DNA of 64,000 nt. Source: Alcanivorax profundi (GTDB lineage Bacteria; Pseudomonadota; Gammaproteobacteria; Pseudomonadales; Alcanivoracaceae). Location: contig NZ_QYYA01000002.1 of the NCBI RefSeq assembly GCF_003597125.1, positions 934,537-998,536 of the forward strand, written 5' to 3'. The first letter of the stretch is position 1; every line of letters starts with the position of its first letter. A program made the position numbers and the translations under genes. Of this stretch, positions 37,159-45,913 are shown piece by piece. The notes under the pieces are model-generated. The model was not told the DNA's origin and did no database searches. It saw only the letters and a program-made list of their open reading frames with translations.

Positions 37159-38475
37159 TTGAGCATCAACCGTCAGGAATACGCCCGCCGCCGTCAGGAG
37201 CTGATGGGCGTCATGGGGCCCAACAGCATCGCCATTTTACCTGCCGCCCCGGAGCGCACCCGTAACCGGGATGTGGAATACCCCTACCGACAGAACAGTG
37301 ATTTCTGGTATCTCACCGGCTTTGCGGAGCCCGAGGCGGTGCTGGTCCTGTTGCCCGGCCGTGAGCATGGCGAGTACGTGCTGTTCTGTCGTGAACGCGA
37401 CCGCACCATGGAGATCTGGAACGGTTACCGGGCAGGCCCCGATGGGGCCGTTAAGGATCATGATGCCGACGATGCCTTTCCGGTTGGCGATATCGATGAA
37501 ATTCTGCCGGGCCTGATTGAGGGCCGGGAGCGGGTTTTTTATGACCTGGGCCACGATGCGGAGTTTGACCGCCGCCTGATGGGTTGGGTCAACAGTATTC
37601 GCGAGCGGGTTCGCTCCGGGGCCCAGCCGCCGGGCGAGTTCGTCGCCCTGGCGCACCATCTGCACGACATGCGTCTGTTCAAGTCAGCAGCGGAAGTGAA
37701 GTTGATGCGCAAGGCGGCAAGCATCTCTGCCCATGCCCATATCCGTGCCATGGAAAAAGTCCGCCCGGGGATGATGGAATACCAGCTCGAGGCGGAATAT
37801 ATCCACGAGTTTATGCGTCATGGTGCGCGCAGCCCCGCGTACCCAAGTATTGTCGGTGGTGGCGCCAACGGTTGCATCCTGCATTACATCGATAACAGCC
37901 AGAAGCTCAAAGACGGGGATCTGGTGTTGGTAGATGCCGGTTGCGAGTTGGAAAACTACGCCTCGGATATCACCCGTACCTTCCCGGTGAACGGTACGTT
38001 CAGCAAGCCCCAGCAGGCGCTCTACGAGTTGGTGCTGGCCAGTCAGTACGCCGCCATAAAGGCCACCCATCCGGACAATCACTGGAATGTGCCCCACGAA
38101 AAAGTGGTGGAGATTCTGACCCAGGGTTTGCTGGATCTGGGGCTGCTTGACGGTGAGTTCAACGAGCTGGTGGAAACCGAGGGCTACCGCCGTTTCTTCA
38201 TGCACCGCACGGGCCACTGGTTGGGCCTGGACGTTCACGATGTGGGTGATTACCGGGTTCAGGATCAGTGGCGTCAGCTGGAGCCGGGCATGGCCCTGAC
38301 GGTGGAGCCAGGGCTGTATATCGCACCGGATGATGACAGTGTCGATGAGCAGTGGCGTGGCATCGGTATTCGCATCGAGGACGATGTGGTGGTGACCAAA
38401 GAAGGGTGTGAAGTGATGACCCACGAGGTGCCGAAGGATGTGGCGGAGATTGAGCGCTTGATGAAAGGCGGCTGA
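37159..38475 (+). CDS. pepP: Xaa-Pro aminopeptidase
   Basis: Metallopeptidase removing an N-terminal residue before proline. About 438 residues. The start is most likely TTG at 37159: AAGGAG sits five bases upstream and the product begins MSINRQEYARRRQ, in line with E. coli PepP; a GTG at 37153 overlaps that ribosome site. Metal ligands are visible in VLVDAGCELENYASDITRTF (two Asp), MHRTGHWLGLDVHD (His), LTVEPGLYI and IRIEDDVVV (Glu). It precedes ubiH as in many gammaproteobacteria. Confidence 0.95.
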   Translation: MSINRQEYARRRQELMGVMGPNSIAILPAAPERTRNRDVEYPYRQNSDFWYLTGFAEPEAVLVLLPGREHGEYVLFCRERDRTMEIWNGYRAGPDGAVKDHDADDAFPVGDIDEILPGLIEGRERVFYDLGHDAEFDRRLMGWVNSIRERVRSGAQPPGEFVALAHHLHDMRLFKSAAEVKLMRKAASISAHAHIRAMEKVRPGMMEYQLEAEYIHEFMRHGARSPAYPSIVGGGANGCILHYIDNSQKLKDGDLVLVDAGCELENYASDITRTFPVNGTFSKPQQALYELVLASQYAAIKATHPDNHWNVPHEKVVEILTQGLLDLGLLDGEFNELVETEGYRRFFMHRTGHWLGLDVHDVGDYRVQDQWRQLEPGMALTVEPGLYIAPDDDSVDEQWRGIGIRIEDDVVVTKEGCEVMTHEVPKDVAEIERLMKGG

Positions 38476-38476
38476 G

Positions 38477-38698
38477 GGCAGTTAACAGTTAATAGTGAAC
38501 AGTTAACAGCTAACGTCAAAAGTGAGAACCCTGCTACATCGTCGCGCCGGCGTGGCACGGTAACAGTTGAAAGTTCAAACGTGCGGGCATGGGGTTGTTT
38601 CTTCGTTGTCGTTCGTGCCCGCGTAACCGCGCGGGAAACCGAACATCTGAATCGCGCGAGCCTTGCCTCGTGTTTAAACTTTGAACTTTCAACTCGGC
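38477..38698. repeat. Composite extragenic repeat, copy 2
   Basis: Left end has AGTTAACAGTTAATAGTGAA then AGTTAACAGCTAACGTCAAA; inner AACAGTTGAAAGTTCAAAC near 38561; right end TTTAAACTTTGAACTTTCAA near 38671. It fills the pepP-ubiH gap; GCGGCGCTCCTACAG (GTAGGAGC-type repeat, reverse sense) follows just before ubiH. Confidence 0.75.
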
Positions 38699-38749
38699 CC
38701 TTGGGTTCGCGCCTCAAGCGGCGCTCCTACAGTAAAAGTGGACATTGAA

Positions 38750-39922
38750 ATGACGCAACAACCTCTGGTGATCGTTGGCGGCGGGATGGCGGGTGCCATG
38801 CTGGCGTTGTTGTTGCGTCGCCATGGCGCAGGCAGTGTGGTGCTGGTGGAAAGTCATCCGCTGACGTTGCCTGAAACGCCGCCGTTGACCCCGAGTTTTG
38901 ATGCGCGCAGTACTGCGCTGTCGGCGGGCACGTTGGCGGTATTGGATGAGCTTGGTCTGGGCCTGGCTATTCGTGAACACGCCGCTGCAATTGGCACGGT
39001 GCATGTGTCCCGGCAATCCCGGCTCGGGTTGACCCGTCTGTCCGCACAGGAAGAAGGCGTCGACCAGCTTGGGGTGGTGGTAGAAAACCGCTGGCTGGGT
39101 TTTGTGTTGCTGGGGGCGCTGTTCAGTGATGACGCCATTACCGTGCGTGCACCGGATGCGTTGTCCGGCATTCGTCGCCTGGAACATGGCTATCAGGTTT
39201 CCCTCTCCAGTGGTGATACCCTGCACACGCCCTTGCTGATCGCGGCGGATGGCGCCCGCTCCAAAACCCGCGAGTGGTTGGGCATCAGTGCCCGGGATCA
39301 TGACACCGGGCACGATGCACTGATCGCCAACCTGTCACTGGCGAGCTCCCATGAGGGCATTGCCTATGAGCGCTTTCTCAATGAAGGGCCGCTGGCATTC
39401 TTGCCCCTGCCAGACCAGCGTTTTGCCCTCGTCTGGACCGGGCCCCGTGAGCAGGTAGCACAGTGGATGGCCATGAGTGAGCAGGACGCCTTGGCACAAT
39501 TGCAGGCACGCAGCCCGGCCGGGGCGCCGCGCCTCACCGGGTTGGGTGAGCGTCAGCGTTACCCGCTGGTGCTGACGGAATCTTGCGCACAGGTCGTGCC
39601 CCACGGGGTTGTGGTGGGTAATGCCGCGCACACCCTGCACCCCGTGGCCGGGCAGGGCTTTAATCTGACGGTGCGGGACCTGCAGGCGTTGGCCAGCACG
39701 GTGGGTGGCAGTGATCATCCTGGCAGTCTGCGAACCCTGCAGGCTTTCGCTTCCCGGCGCGAAAAGGATCAGGCCTTGATCGGTCAGGCCTCTCGCTGGG
39801 TGCCAGAACTGTTTCGCGTCCAGCACCCGCTGTTTGCTCACAGCCGCCAGCTGGGCCTGGTTGCGCTGGATATCCTGCCCGGGTTGCGTAGCGGGTTTGC
39901 GAAACGGGCGATGGGGCTGTGA
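38750..39922 (+). CDS. ubiH: 2-octaprenyl-6-methoxyphenyl hydroxylase UbiH
   Basis: FAD monooxygenase of ubiquinone synthesis. 390 residues from MTQQPLVIVGGGMAGAMLAL, which carries the FAD dinucleotide site; DARSTALSAGTLAVLDELGL, IAADGARSKTREWLGI and VVGNAAHTLHPVAGQGFNLT follow. GNAA in place of GDAA in the last motif is the UbiH form (E. coli UbiH has GNAAQTLHP). An upstream in-frame ATG would reach into the repeat and is rejected. UbiI-like gene follows. Confidence 0.93.
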   Translation: MTQQPLVIVGGGMAGAMLALLLRRHGAGSVVLVESHPLTLPETPPLTPSFDARSTALSAGTLAVLDELGLGLAIREHAAAIGTVHVSRQSRLGLTRLSAQEEGVDQLGVVVENRWLGFVLLGALFSDDAITVRAPDALSGIRRLEHGYQVSLSSGDTLHTPLLIAADGARSKTREWLGISARDHDTGHDALIANLSLASSHEGIAYERFLNEGPLAFLPLPDQRFALVWTGPREQVAQWMAMSEQDALAQLQARSPAGAPRLTGLGERQRYPLVLTESCAQVVPHGVVVGNAAHTLHPVAGQGFNLTVRDLQALASTVGGSDHPGSLRTLQAFASRREKDQALIGQASRWVPELFRVQHPLFAHSRQLGLVALDILPGLRSGFAKRAMGL

Positions 39923-39924
39923 AG

Positions 39925-40079
39925 AGCAGTTAATCGTTAACAGTGAATAGTGAATAGCTAAGGTCAAAAGCCAAAACCGGGCTACTGAAGAAGCGTAGTT
40001 CGGGAATTGCCGCCAGGCAATCTCCGACATGGCGGTGCAGGGCAGGACAAAATCAGTTGAAAGTTTAAAGTTCAACTCA
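39925..40079. repeat. Composite extragenic repeat, copy 3
   Basis: Left end AGCAGTTAATCGTTAACAGT then GAATAGTGAATAGCTAAGGT; right end AATCAGTTGAAAGTTTAAAG then TTCAACTCAT. The AGGTCAAAAG stretch after the left end also matches copies 1 and 2 (GTGCAAAAG, ACGTCAAAAG). It fills the ubiH-ubiI gap. Confidence 0.72.
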
Positions 40080-40138
40080 TGGCATTGAATGGTGGAGATG
40101 GGCTTGCGCTCATTTTCGCCCTCCGGAAAGGACCTGTG

Positions 40139-41383
40139 ATGGGCGTTAGCGAACAACACATCATTATCGTCGGTGGTGGTATGACCGGGGGGTTGCTGGC
40201 GGTGCTGCTGGCGGCTGAGGGGCTGCGGGTGACGGTGCTGGATGGTGCGCCAGCGCCGGTCATGCCGGAAGGGGCGGCGCAATTGCGGGTCTCTACCTTG
40301 ACCGAAGCCAGCTACTGGCTGCTGCGCAACAGTGGGGTCTGGGATTGCCTGAATCTGTCGCGGGTACAGCCCTATGATGCCATGCAGGTCTGGGATCAGG
40401 ATGGCACCGGTGAGGTCAGTTTCAACGCCGTGGATGCCGGGGTCGATAGCCTGGGGTGGCTGCTGGAAAACGGCCACCTGACGGCGGCCCTGTATGACCG
40501 GGCGGCGTCGTTGCCGTCGCTGGAGTGGCGCTGTGGCGTGTCGGTGGAAGGGGCGCGTCGCGAGGGGCAGCGGTGGCGGGTTCAGTGTGGTGGTGATGTG
40601 CTCGAGGCTGATTTGCTGGTGGGGGCCGATGGCGCCCGTTCGCGGGTCCGTGAGTGGGCAGGAATCAGTGGTGGGCCTCGTGACACCGGACACCATGCCC
40701 TGGTGGCCACGATTACCACGGCACAACCCCATGGCGGGTGTGCGCGGCAGGTTTTCATGGAGTCAGGCCCATTGGCCCTGTTGCCGTTGTTCTCGTTGGC
40801 TTCGCCGGGCGATCAGCGGCAGTGCTCCATTGTCTGGTCGGGTTGGCCGCAGAGAATTGCGGAACTGAATGCTGCGGAACCGGGTCTGTTTGCTGCCCAT
40901 CTGCAGGCGGCGGTCGGTGATGCGTTGGGTGAGGTGAGCTTGCTGGGGGAGCGTGCGGTGTTTCCTGTCCAGGAGCGCCATGCCAGCAGCTATGTGGCTA
41001 CCGGGTTGGCGTTGATTGGCGATGCGGCTCATGTGATTCATCCGCTCGCCGGGCAGGGCGTCAATCTGGGCTTGCTTGACGCCGCTGTGCTGGCTGAGGA
41101 AGTGGCGGCAGCGATGAAGGCCGGACGCCCGTGTGCGGACCCGCATGCCCTGTCCCGTTACCAGCGCCGTCGCCGTGGTGAAAACCTGGTCATGCAAAAT
41201 GCCATGCGCGGGTTTCAGCAGCTATTCGAGCAGCGGGCAATGCCGCTGCGCTGGCTGCGCAACACGGGCATGCGTTGGGTGAATCAGGCGGGTCCGGTGA
41301 AACGTTTCTTTATTGGCCAGGCATTGGGGCGCGGTGCGGATTTGCCGCGGCAGGCGCAACCACCCCGTCAGCGTATGCGTTAA
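40139..41383 (+). CDS. UbiI/VisC-family FAD-dependent ubiquinone hydroxylase
   Basis: A 414-residue relative of UbiH. FAD site IIIVGGGMTGGLLAVLLAAEG, middle motif LVGADGARSRVREWAGI and GDAAHVIHPLAGQGVNLGLLD. The GDAAHVIHP form and position after ubiH fit UbiI (C5 hydroxylase; visC), but UbiF or UbiM cannot be excluded from sequence alone. GGAAAGGACC lies before the ATG at 40139. The C-terminus is extended and basic (RQAQPPRQRMR). Confidence 0.88.
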   Translation: MGVSEQHIIIVGGGMTGGLLAVLLAAEGLRVTVLDGAPAPVMPEGAAQLRVSTLTEASYWLLRNSGVWDCLNLSRVQPYDAMQVWDQDGTGEVSFNAVDAGVDSLGWLLENGHLTAALYDRAASLPSLEWRCGVSVEGARREGQRWRVQCGGDVLEADLLVGADGARSRVREWAGISGGPRDTGHHALVATITTAQPHGGCARQVFMESGPLALLPLFSLASPGDQRQCSIVWSGWPQRIAELNAAEPGLFAAHLQAAVGDALGEVSLLGERAVFPVQERHASSYVATGLALIGDAAHVIHPLAGQGVNLGLLDAAVLAEEVAAAMKAGRPCADPHALSRYQRRRRGENLVMQNAMRGFQQLFEQRAMPLRWLRNTGMRWVNQAGPVKRFFIGQALGRGADLPRQAQPPRQRMR

Positions 41384-41429
41384 CGCAGTGTGACTAGAGG
41401 TCGCGGGGCAGACCTGCCATACTGGCGCC

Positions 41430-41448
41430 CAATTAAGAATCATTCCTG
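41430..41448. promoter_or_regulatory. Fur box candidate upstream of fbpA
   Basis: ATTAAGAATCATT (41432-41444) matches the Fur core AATGATAATCATT at 10 of 13 positions by eye. It lies about 25-40 bp upstream of the fbpA ATG, where Fur repression of an iron-uptake gene would be expected. Confidence 0.5.
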
Positions 41449-41470
41449 TTTAAGCGATGGAGTTTTGGAT

Positions 41471-42481
41471 ATGCGTATCCTGGGTTTACTGGCCGGAGCT
41501 CTGGTCATGGCGGGCGGCCTGTGGGGCTGCTCGGAACCGGCCGAGCAAAACGAGCTGGTGGTGTATACCTCCCGAAATGATCATCTGATCAAGCCGGTGT
41601 TTGATGCCTATACCGAATCCACCGGTGTGCAGATCCGGTATATTACGGATAACGCTGCTGCCTTGACCGCCCGGTTGCAGGCGGAAGGTGAGCGCACCCC
41701 TGCTGACCTGTTCATTACGGTGGACGCAGGCAATCTCTGGAATGCGGCCAACAAGGATTTGCTTCAGCCGGTAGAGTCGGTGGTACTTAATGCCAATGTG
41801 CCCACTGCACTCACCGACCCGGACAAGCGCTGGTTCGGTCTGACCGTGCGTGCCCGCACCATCGTCTATTCTCGCGACCGGGTTGATCCGGCCACACTGT
41901 CATCCTATGAAGATCTGGCTGATCCGAAGTGGAAGGGCCGTCTGTGTCTGCGCACCTCCAAGAAGGTCTACAACCAGTCTCTGGTCGCCACCATGATCAA
42001 GCGTCTTGGTGAAGAAAAGACCGAGGAAATCGTGCGCGGTTGGGTGGGCAATCTGGCCACGGATGTGTTCTCCAACGATACCGCGCTGATGGAAGCCATT
42101 GTCGCCGGTCAGTGTGATGTGGGGATCGTGAACACCTACTATTATGGCCGCATGAAACGGGATAACCCGCAGCTGCCGCTGGCCCTGTTCTGGGCCAACC
42201 AGGACAGCAGTGGTGTGCACATCAATATTTCCGGGGCGGCGATCACCCAACACGCACCGCATCCGGAACAGGCCAAGGCCTTGCTGGAGTGGATGACCCA
42301 GCCTGCCGCCCAGAGCCTGCTGGCGGACCGCAACCTGGAATACCCGGTGAACTCGGCCGTGAAGCCTGCCGACGAAGTGGCCTCCTGGGGTGATTTCAAG
42401 AGTGATGACCTGAACGTGAGCGTGGCCGGTGAACTGCAGGTTGATGCCGTCAAGTTGATGGACCGGGCCGGGTATCGCTGA
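41471..42481 (+). CDS. fbpA: Fe(3+) ABC transporter substrate-binding lipoprotein (FbpA-like)
   Basis: A 336-residue extracytoplasmic ferric-ion binder. Signal peptide with a lipobox-like GLWGC (Cys19), then VVYTSRNDHLIKPVFDAYTE, TPADLFITVDAGNLW, FGLTVRARTIVYSR and GIVNTYYYGRMK; the adjacent tyrosines are the iron ligands of the FbpA/HitA family. The signal peptide could alternatively be soluble. It is 25 bp upstream of the permease gene fbpB. A Fur-box candidate precedes it. Confidence 0.9.
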   Translation: MRILGLLAGALVMAGGLWGCSEPAEQNELVVYTSRNDHLIKPVFDAYTESTGVQIRYITDNAAALTARLQAEGERTPADLFITVDAGNLWNAANKDLLQPVESVVLNANVPTALTDPDKRWFGLTVRARTIVYSRDRVDPATLSSYEDLADPKWKGRLCLRTSKKVYNQSLVATMIKRLGEEKTEEIVRGWVGNLATDVFSNDTALMEAIVAGQCDVGIVNTYYYGRMKRDNPQLPLALFWANQDSSGVHINISGAAITQHAPHPEQAKALLEWMTQPAAQSLLADRNLEYPVNSAVKPADEVASWGDFKSDDLNVSVAGELQVDAVKLMDRAGYR

Positions 42482-42506
42482 TTCATGCTGTTGAGAAACG
42501 CCTGAT

Positions 42507-44081
42507 ATGCCCCGCCGGGGATTACGCAGTGCCAGTGGGGCCAGCGCAGCAGCGCTGGCCCTGCTGGTACTGGTGCCGATACTGGTACTACTGAGTGCCT
42601 GGCACCAACAGCAATGGGAAACCTGGCAGCATTTGCTGGATACCGTGCTGTGGCGGCTGGTGGGGAACACCCTGTTTCTGATGGTGGGAGTCACCGTCGG
42701 GGTCTTGCTGCTGGGTGTGTCGCTGGCCTGGTGTGTGGCCACCCTGGATTTCCCCGGGCGTCGCTGGCTGGAGTGGGCCCTGTTTTTGCCCATGGCCATG
42801 CCGGCCTATGTGCTGGCGTTTGTGATGGTCGATCTGCTCGACTATGCCGGACCGATCCAGACCCAGCTCCGCCACTGGTGGAGCGATTTCCCCGGTTTTA
42901 GCGCCCGCCACCCGCTATGGGTGGTCGTCACCTTGTCGCTGGTGCTCTATCCCTATGTGTACATGTTGGCGCGGCTGGCCTTTCAGGCCCAGGGGCGGGC
43001 GGTGCTGGAGCAGGCGCGTATTCTGGGTGATGGCCCGGTGCGGGCATTCTTCAAGGTGGCGCTGCCCATGGCGCGCCCCGGCATCGCGGCCGGCCTGGCG
43101 CTGGCCTTGATGGAAACCCTGGCGGACTTTGGGGCGGTGTCCGTATTCAATTTCGACACCTTTACCACCGCGATCTACAAAAGCTGGTACGGCCTGTTCA
43201 ACCTGCAGGCGGCAGCACAGCTGGCTTCGCTGTTGTTGCTGTTTGTATTGGTGGCGCTGTGGCTGGAACGGCGCGGCCGCCGCCGTGCGCGCTTCAGTGA
43301 GCTGGGGGGACGCAAGGTGATGCGGGTGCGTCCCCGGGGGGCCTGGCTGATTACGTTGCTGGCCTTTGCAGTCCTGTTCATGGCGTTTGTGTTGCCGGTC
43401 TCCCGATTACTGTATTGGGTGGTGGAGACCCGCCTGGACGGGGTGGATGCGCGCTTCCTGAATCTGGTCTGGCGTACCTTCCTGTTGGGAGCCATGTCCG
43501 CCGGGTTGGTGCTTGTGCTGGCCAGCTGGCTGGCGTGGGTGAAGCGGCATCAGTCGTCACCGGGGGTCTCGGTGGCGGCTCAGCTGGCCACCTTGGGCTA
43601 CGCGCTGCCGGGCTCGGTGTTGGCGGTGGGTATCATGGTGAGTTTCAGTGCGGTGGAGTCGCGCCTCAATGCCTGGGGACTGCCGGTGGCCCTGGTCGGA
43701 GGCCTGGCGGCGTTGGTGCTGGCCTACGTGGTGCGCTTCATGGCGGTGGCCTTTGGCCCGGTGGAAAATGCCTTGCAGCAAGTGCGTCCTGGTTTGGTCG
43801 ATGCGGCCCGGACTCTGGGGGCATCGTCATCGGATGTTGGGCGGCGGGTCTATTTGCCTATGATGCTGCCTGGTCTGCTGACCGCCTTGTTGTTGGTAGG
43901 CATTGATGTCATGAAAGAAATGCCTGCCACCCTGCTGTTGCGACCCTTTGGCTGGGATACCCTGGCCGTTCGGATCTATGAGCTCACTGCGGAAGGGGAG
44001 TGGGAGAGAGCGGCAGCGCCTTCCCTGACGCTGGTGCTGCTGGGGTTGCTGCCAGTGGTGTTGCTCACACGCCGGCGCTAG
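42507..44081 (+). CDS. fbpB: Iron(III) ABC transporter permease (FbpB-like)
   Basis: A 524-residue double-length permease with two six-helix halves, as in HitB/FbpB. Hydrophobic segments recur along the protein (ALALLVLVPILVLLSAW; LFLMVGVTVGVLLLGVSL; ALFLPMAMPAYVLAFVMV). Each half has an EAA-type loop, EQARILGDGPVRAFFKVALP near 165 and VDAARTLGASSSDVGRRVYL near 430. It follows fbpA directly. No fbpC ATPase gene lies nearby; the ATPase must be encoded elsewhere or be shared. Confidence 0.92.
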   Translation: MPRRGLRSASGASAAALALLVLVPILVLLSAWHQQQWETWQHLLDTVLWRLVGNTLFLMVGVTVGVLLLGVSLAWCVATLDFPGRRWLEWALFLPMAMPAYVLAFVMVDLLDYAGPIQTQLRHWWSDFPGFSARHPLWVVVTLSLVLYPYVYMLARLAFQAQGRAVLEQARILGDGPVRAFFKVALPMARPGIAAGLALALMETLADFGAVSVFNFDTFTTAIYKSWYGLFNLQAAAQLASLLLLFVLVALWLERRGRRRARFSELGGRKVMRVRPRGAWLITLLAFAVLFMAFVLPVSRLLYWVVETRLDGVDARFLNLVWRTFLLGAMSAGLVLVLASWLAWVKRHQSSPGVSVAAQLATLGYALPGSVLAVGIMVSFSAVESRLNAWGLPVALVGGLAALVLAYVVRFMAVAFGPVENALQQVRPGLVDAARTLGASSSDVGRRVYLPMMLPGLLTALLLVGIDVMKEMPATLLLRPFGWDTLAVRIYELTAEGEWERAAAPSLTLVLLGLLPVVLLTRRR

Positions 44082-44575
44082 CGGCGTGGACAACTGGTAG
44101 TTCGTGTAACAGGAACACTGGCGGCGCACAGGTGCTTAATACAAGTCACCCGCAATGGCTTGCGATTCATGTGCTGTTGATGTGTTTCTTTGGTGGCCTT
44201 TCCGGGCCGCCTTCTTCTGTCTTTCCTTGCTGGTGAGTGTCGCGGGTGTCCTTTTCCCGGGGAGCTCCGATGGTGCGCACAGGTGTGCATGGGATACATA
44301 TTTGCCAGCATTGTTTCCTTTCTTGGATTTCTTCTTAGCGCTACGTATACAGCTAAGGCAAAGGGGTTAGCTGTAGTGCAACCCAATCGTTTGTTTATGT
44401 GTATATATGTAAATTAGCGGCCGTTTTGAGAACTTGTATCTCGGTTATGTTTCAAAATGTTGGTACGGTTATGCCACCTTTATTTGGGCAAATTTCTGCC
44501 TAGCCGCTAGGTGTAGGTGGGTAGCCCTTTGAATAATAAATGGCCCGTTCGGGCACGTCTTTTGTGGAGAGCCAA
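44082..44575. other. 494-bp intergenic region with no gene recognised
   Basis: More AT-rich than its neighbours towards the right (for example GTTTATGTGTATATATGTAA near 44392). Short open frames in it have no ribosome site and no family I know. It probably holds the promoter of the first FadL-like/lipoprotein module. A small GCCCGTTCGGGC hairpin lies at 44542-44553, near the FadL-like start. Confidence 0.5.
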
Positions 44576-45904
44576 ATGACAACAAGGAAACTGCTTCCCG
44601 CTATCTTGCTGGGAGCTGGTGTTGTGTCTGTGACACCAGTAATGGCCAGCATGGGTAATATCGGCACGACCTATGGGGTACTGCCCTCGGATATTGCTTC
44701 CGCCCAGGCCCTGTCCCTGTTTAACAGTCAGGTGTCCGCGACTTACTACAACCCGGCGTACCTGACCAAGGACAGCCGGGGCGAGCTCACCACAGGCCTG
44801 ATGCATGCGGAGCACGAGCTCCGGGGTGACGGTCAGGTGCTGCAGGACTCTCCTTCCCAGCAGGTTTTGCTGGGCATGAAAACCGATCTGACCAGCCTGA
44901 CTCAATATGAACATCCTCTCTACCTTGGCTTCATGCTGGGAGTGGAGAAGTACGGCGATGAAATGTTGTCGTTCAATTCGCAGACGTCCACTGAGGGGCA
45001 GTTCTTTGAATACGGCCGGCAGCCCTTGTTCCTGAATCTGGGGGGTGGCACCCAATTGTGGCGTGGGCTGGATGCGGGCTTTTCCGCGCGTATCACCCTG
45101 CATTCCGAAGCCGAGCTGGTGGCCAGTTCGACCCTGGCAGGCGAGACCAGCTATGAAACCCTCAACGTTTCCGCCAAACCTTCCATTCGCCCGATTTTCG
45201 GTTTGAACATGGATTTCGGTGAGAGTTTCTGTGGTGATGACCGCTCTTGCTGGATGAACGGTTTGGAGGCGGCATTCAGTTACCGCGGCTACTCCAATAC
45301 CAACACCACAGTAGATTCCACCATCACCATTCCTGGCACGGTGGTAGACCCGGGCATCAATCTGGCAATCACGACTATCGATTCCTACCAGCCGAATATC
45401 TATGCCGCCGGTCTGGCCTATGGCAGGGACCGCTGGCGGGTAGGGGTAACGTTGGAAATGCAGGAATGGTCGAGCCTGGAAGAGGAATTGGAAGGCGATA
45501 CCATCAAGGATCAGGCAGTGGAAGCCGATGGCGATGCCCGGCTTGCCTTCAAGGATATCGTGGTGCCGCGTATTGGCGGTGAGTTCCACCTGGACGATAC
45601 CTACATGATCACCGGTGGGGTCGCATTCAGTGAATCACCGCTGGATTCCACCGGGTCGTTGGAAGTGAATTACCTGGATACCGACAAGTGGATCGTGGGT
45701 GTTGGTCTGACCGCCCAGTACACATCGGTACCGATTCTGGCATACCCGGTACGACTGGATCTCGCCTACCAGTATCAAAAACTGGAATCGCGCGAGTTCG
45801 ATCTCTACGACCGTCGTTCCCCGAGCTATCCGGCACCGTACGGATCGGGAGAGGTTGATGGCGAGGTCAGTGTCTTTACCGGCTCCATCACGCTGAAGTT
45901 CTAG
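44576..45904 (+). CDS. FadL/OmpP1-like outer membrane protein, module 1
   Basis: The 442-residue protein has a signal peptide (cut near VMAS, residue 25) and a mature part that should form a beta-barrel, ending in ITLKF as barrel proteins do. The N-terminus MGNIGTTYGVLPSDIASAQA followed by ATYYNPAYLTK resembles the hatch of FadL-type transporters for hydrophobic substrates. A Cys pair (FCGDDRSCW) may form a disulfide. GGAGAG precedes ATG 44576. It is paralogous to the protein at 49374 throughout. The lipoprotein follows after 9 bp. Substrate unknown; FadL assignment is by pattern. Confidence 0.75.
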   Translation: MTTRKLLPAILLGAGVVSVTPVMASMGNIGTTYGVLPSDIASAQALSLFNSQVSATYYNPAYLTKDSRGELTTGLMHAEHELRGDGQVLQDSPSQQVLLGMKTDLTSLTQYEHPLYLGFMLGVEKYGDEMLSFNSQTSTEGQFFEYGRQPLFLNLGGGTQLWRGLDAGFSARITLHSEAELVASSTLAGETSYETLNVSAKPSIRPIFGLNMDFGESFCGDDRSCWMNGLEAAFSYRGYSNTNTTVDSTITIPGTVVDPGINLAITTIDSYQPNIYAAGLAYGRDRWRVGVTLEMQEWSSLEEELEGDTIKDQAVEADGDARLAFKDIVVPRIGGEFHLDDTYMITGGVAFSESPLDSTGSLEVNYLDTDKWIVGVGLTAQYTSVPILAYPVRLDLAYQYQKLESREFDLYDRRSPSYPAPYGSGEVDGEVSVFTGSITLKF

Positions 45905-45913
45905 GAGATGGCC

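Noticed and set aside
44155..44417. Short plus-strand frames in the 44.1-44.5 kb gap
   Set aside because: Overlapping frames with no ribosome site and no similarity that I recognise.
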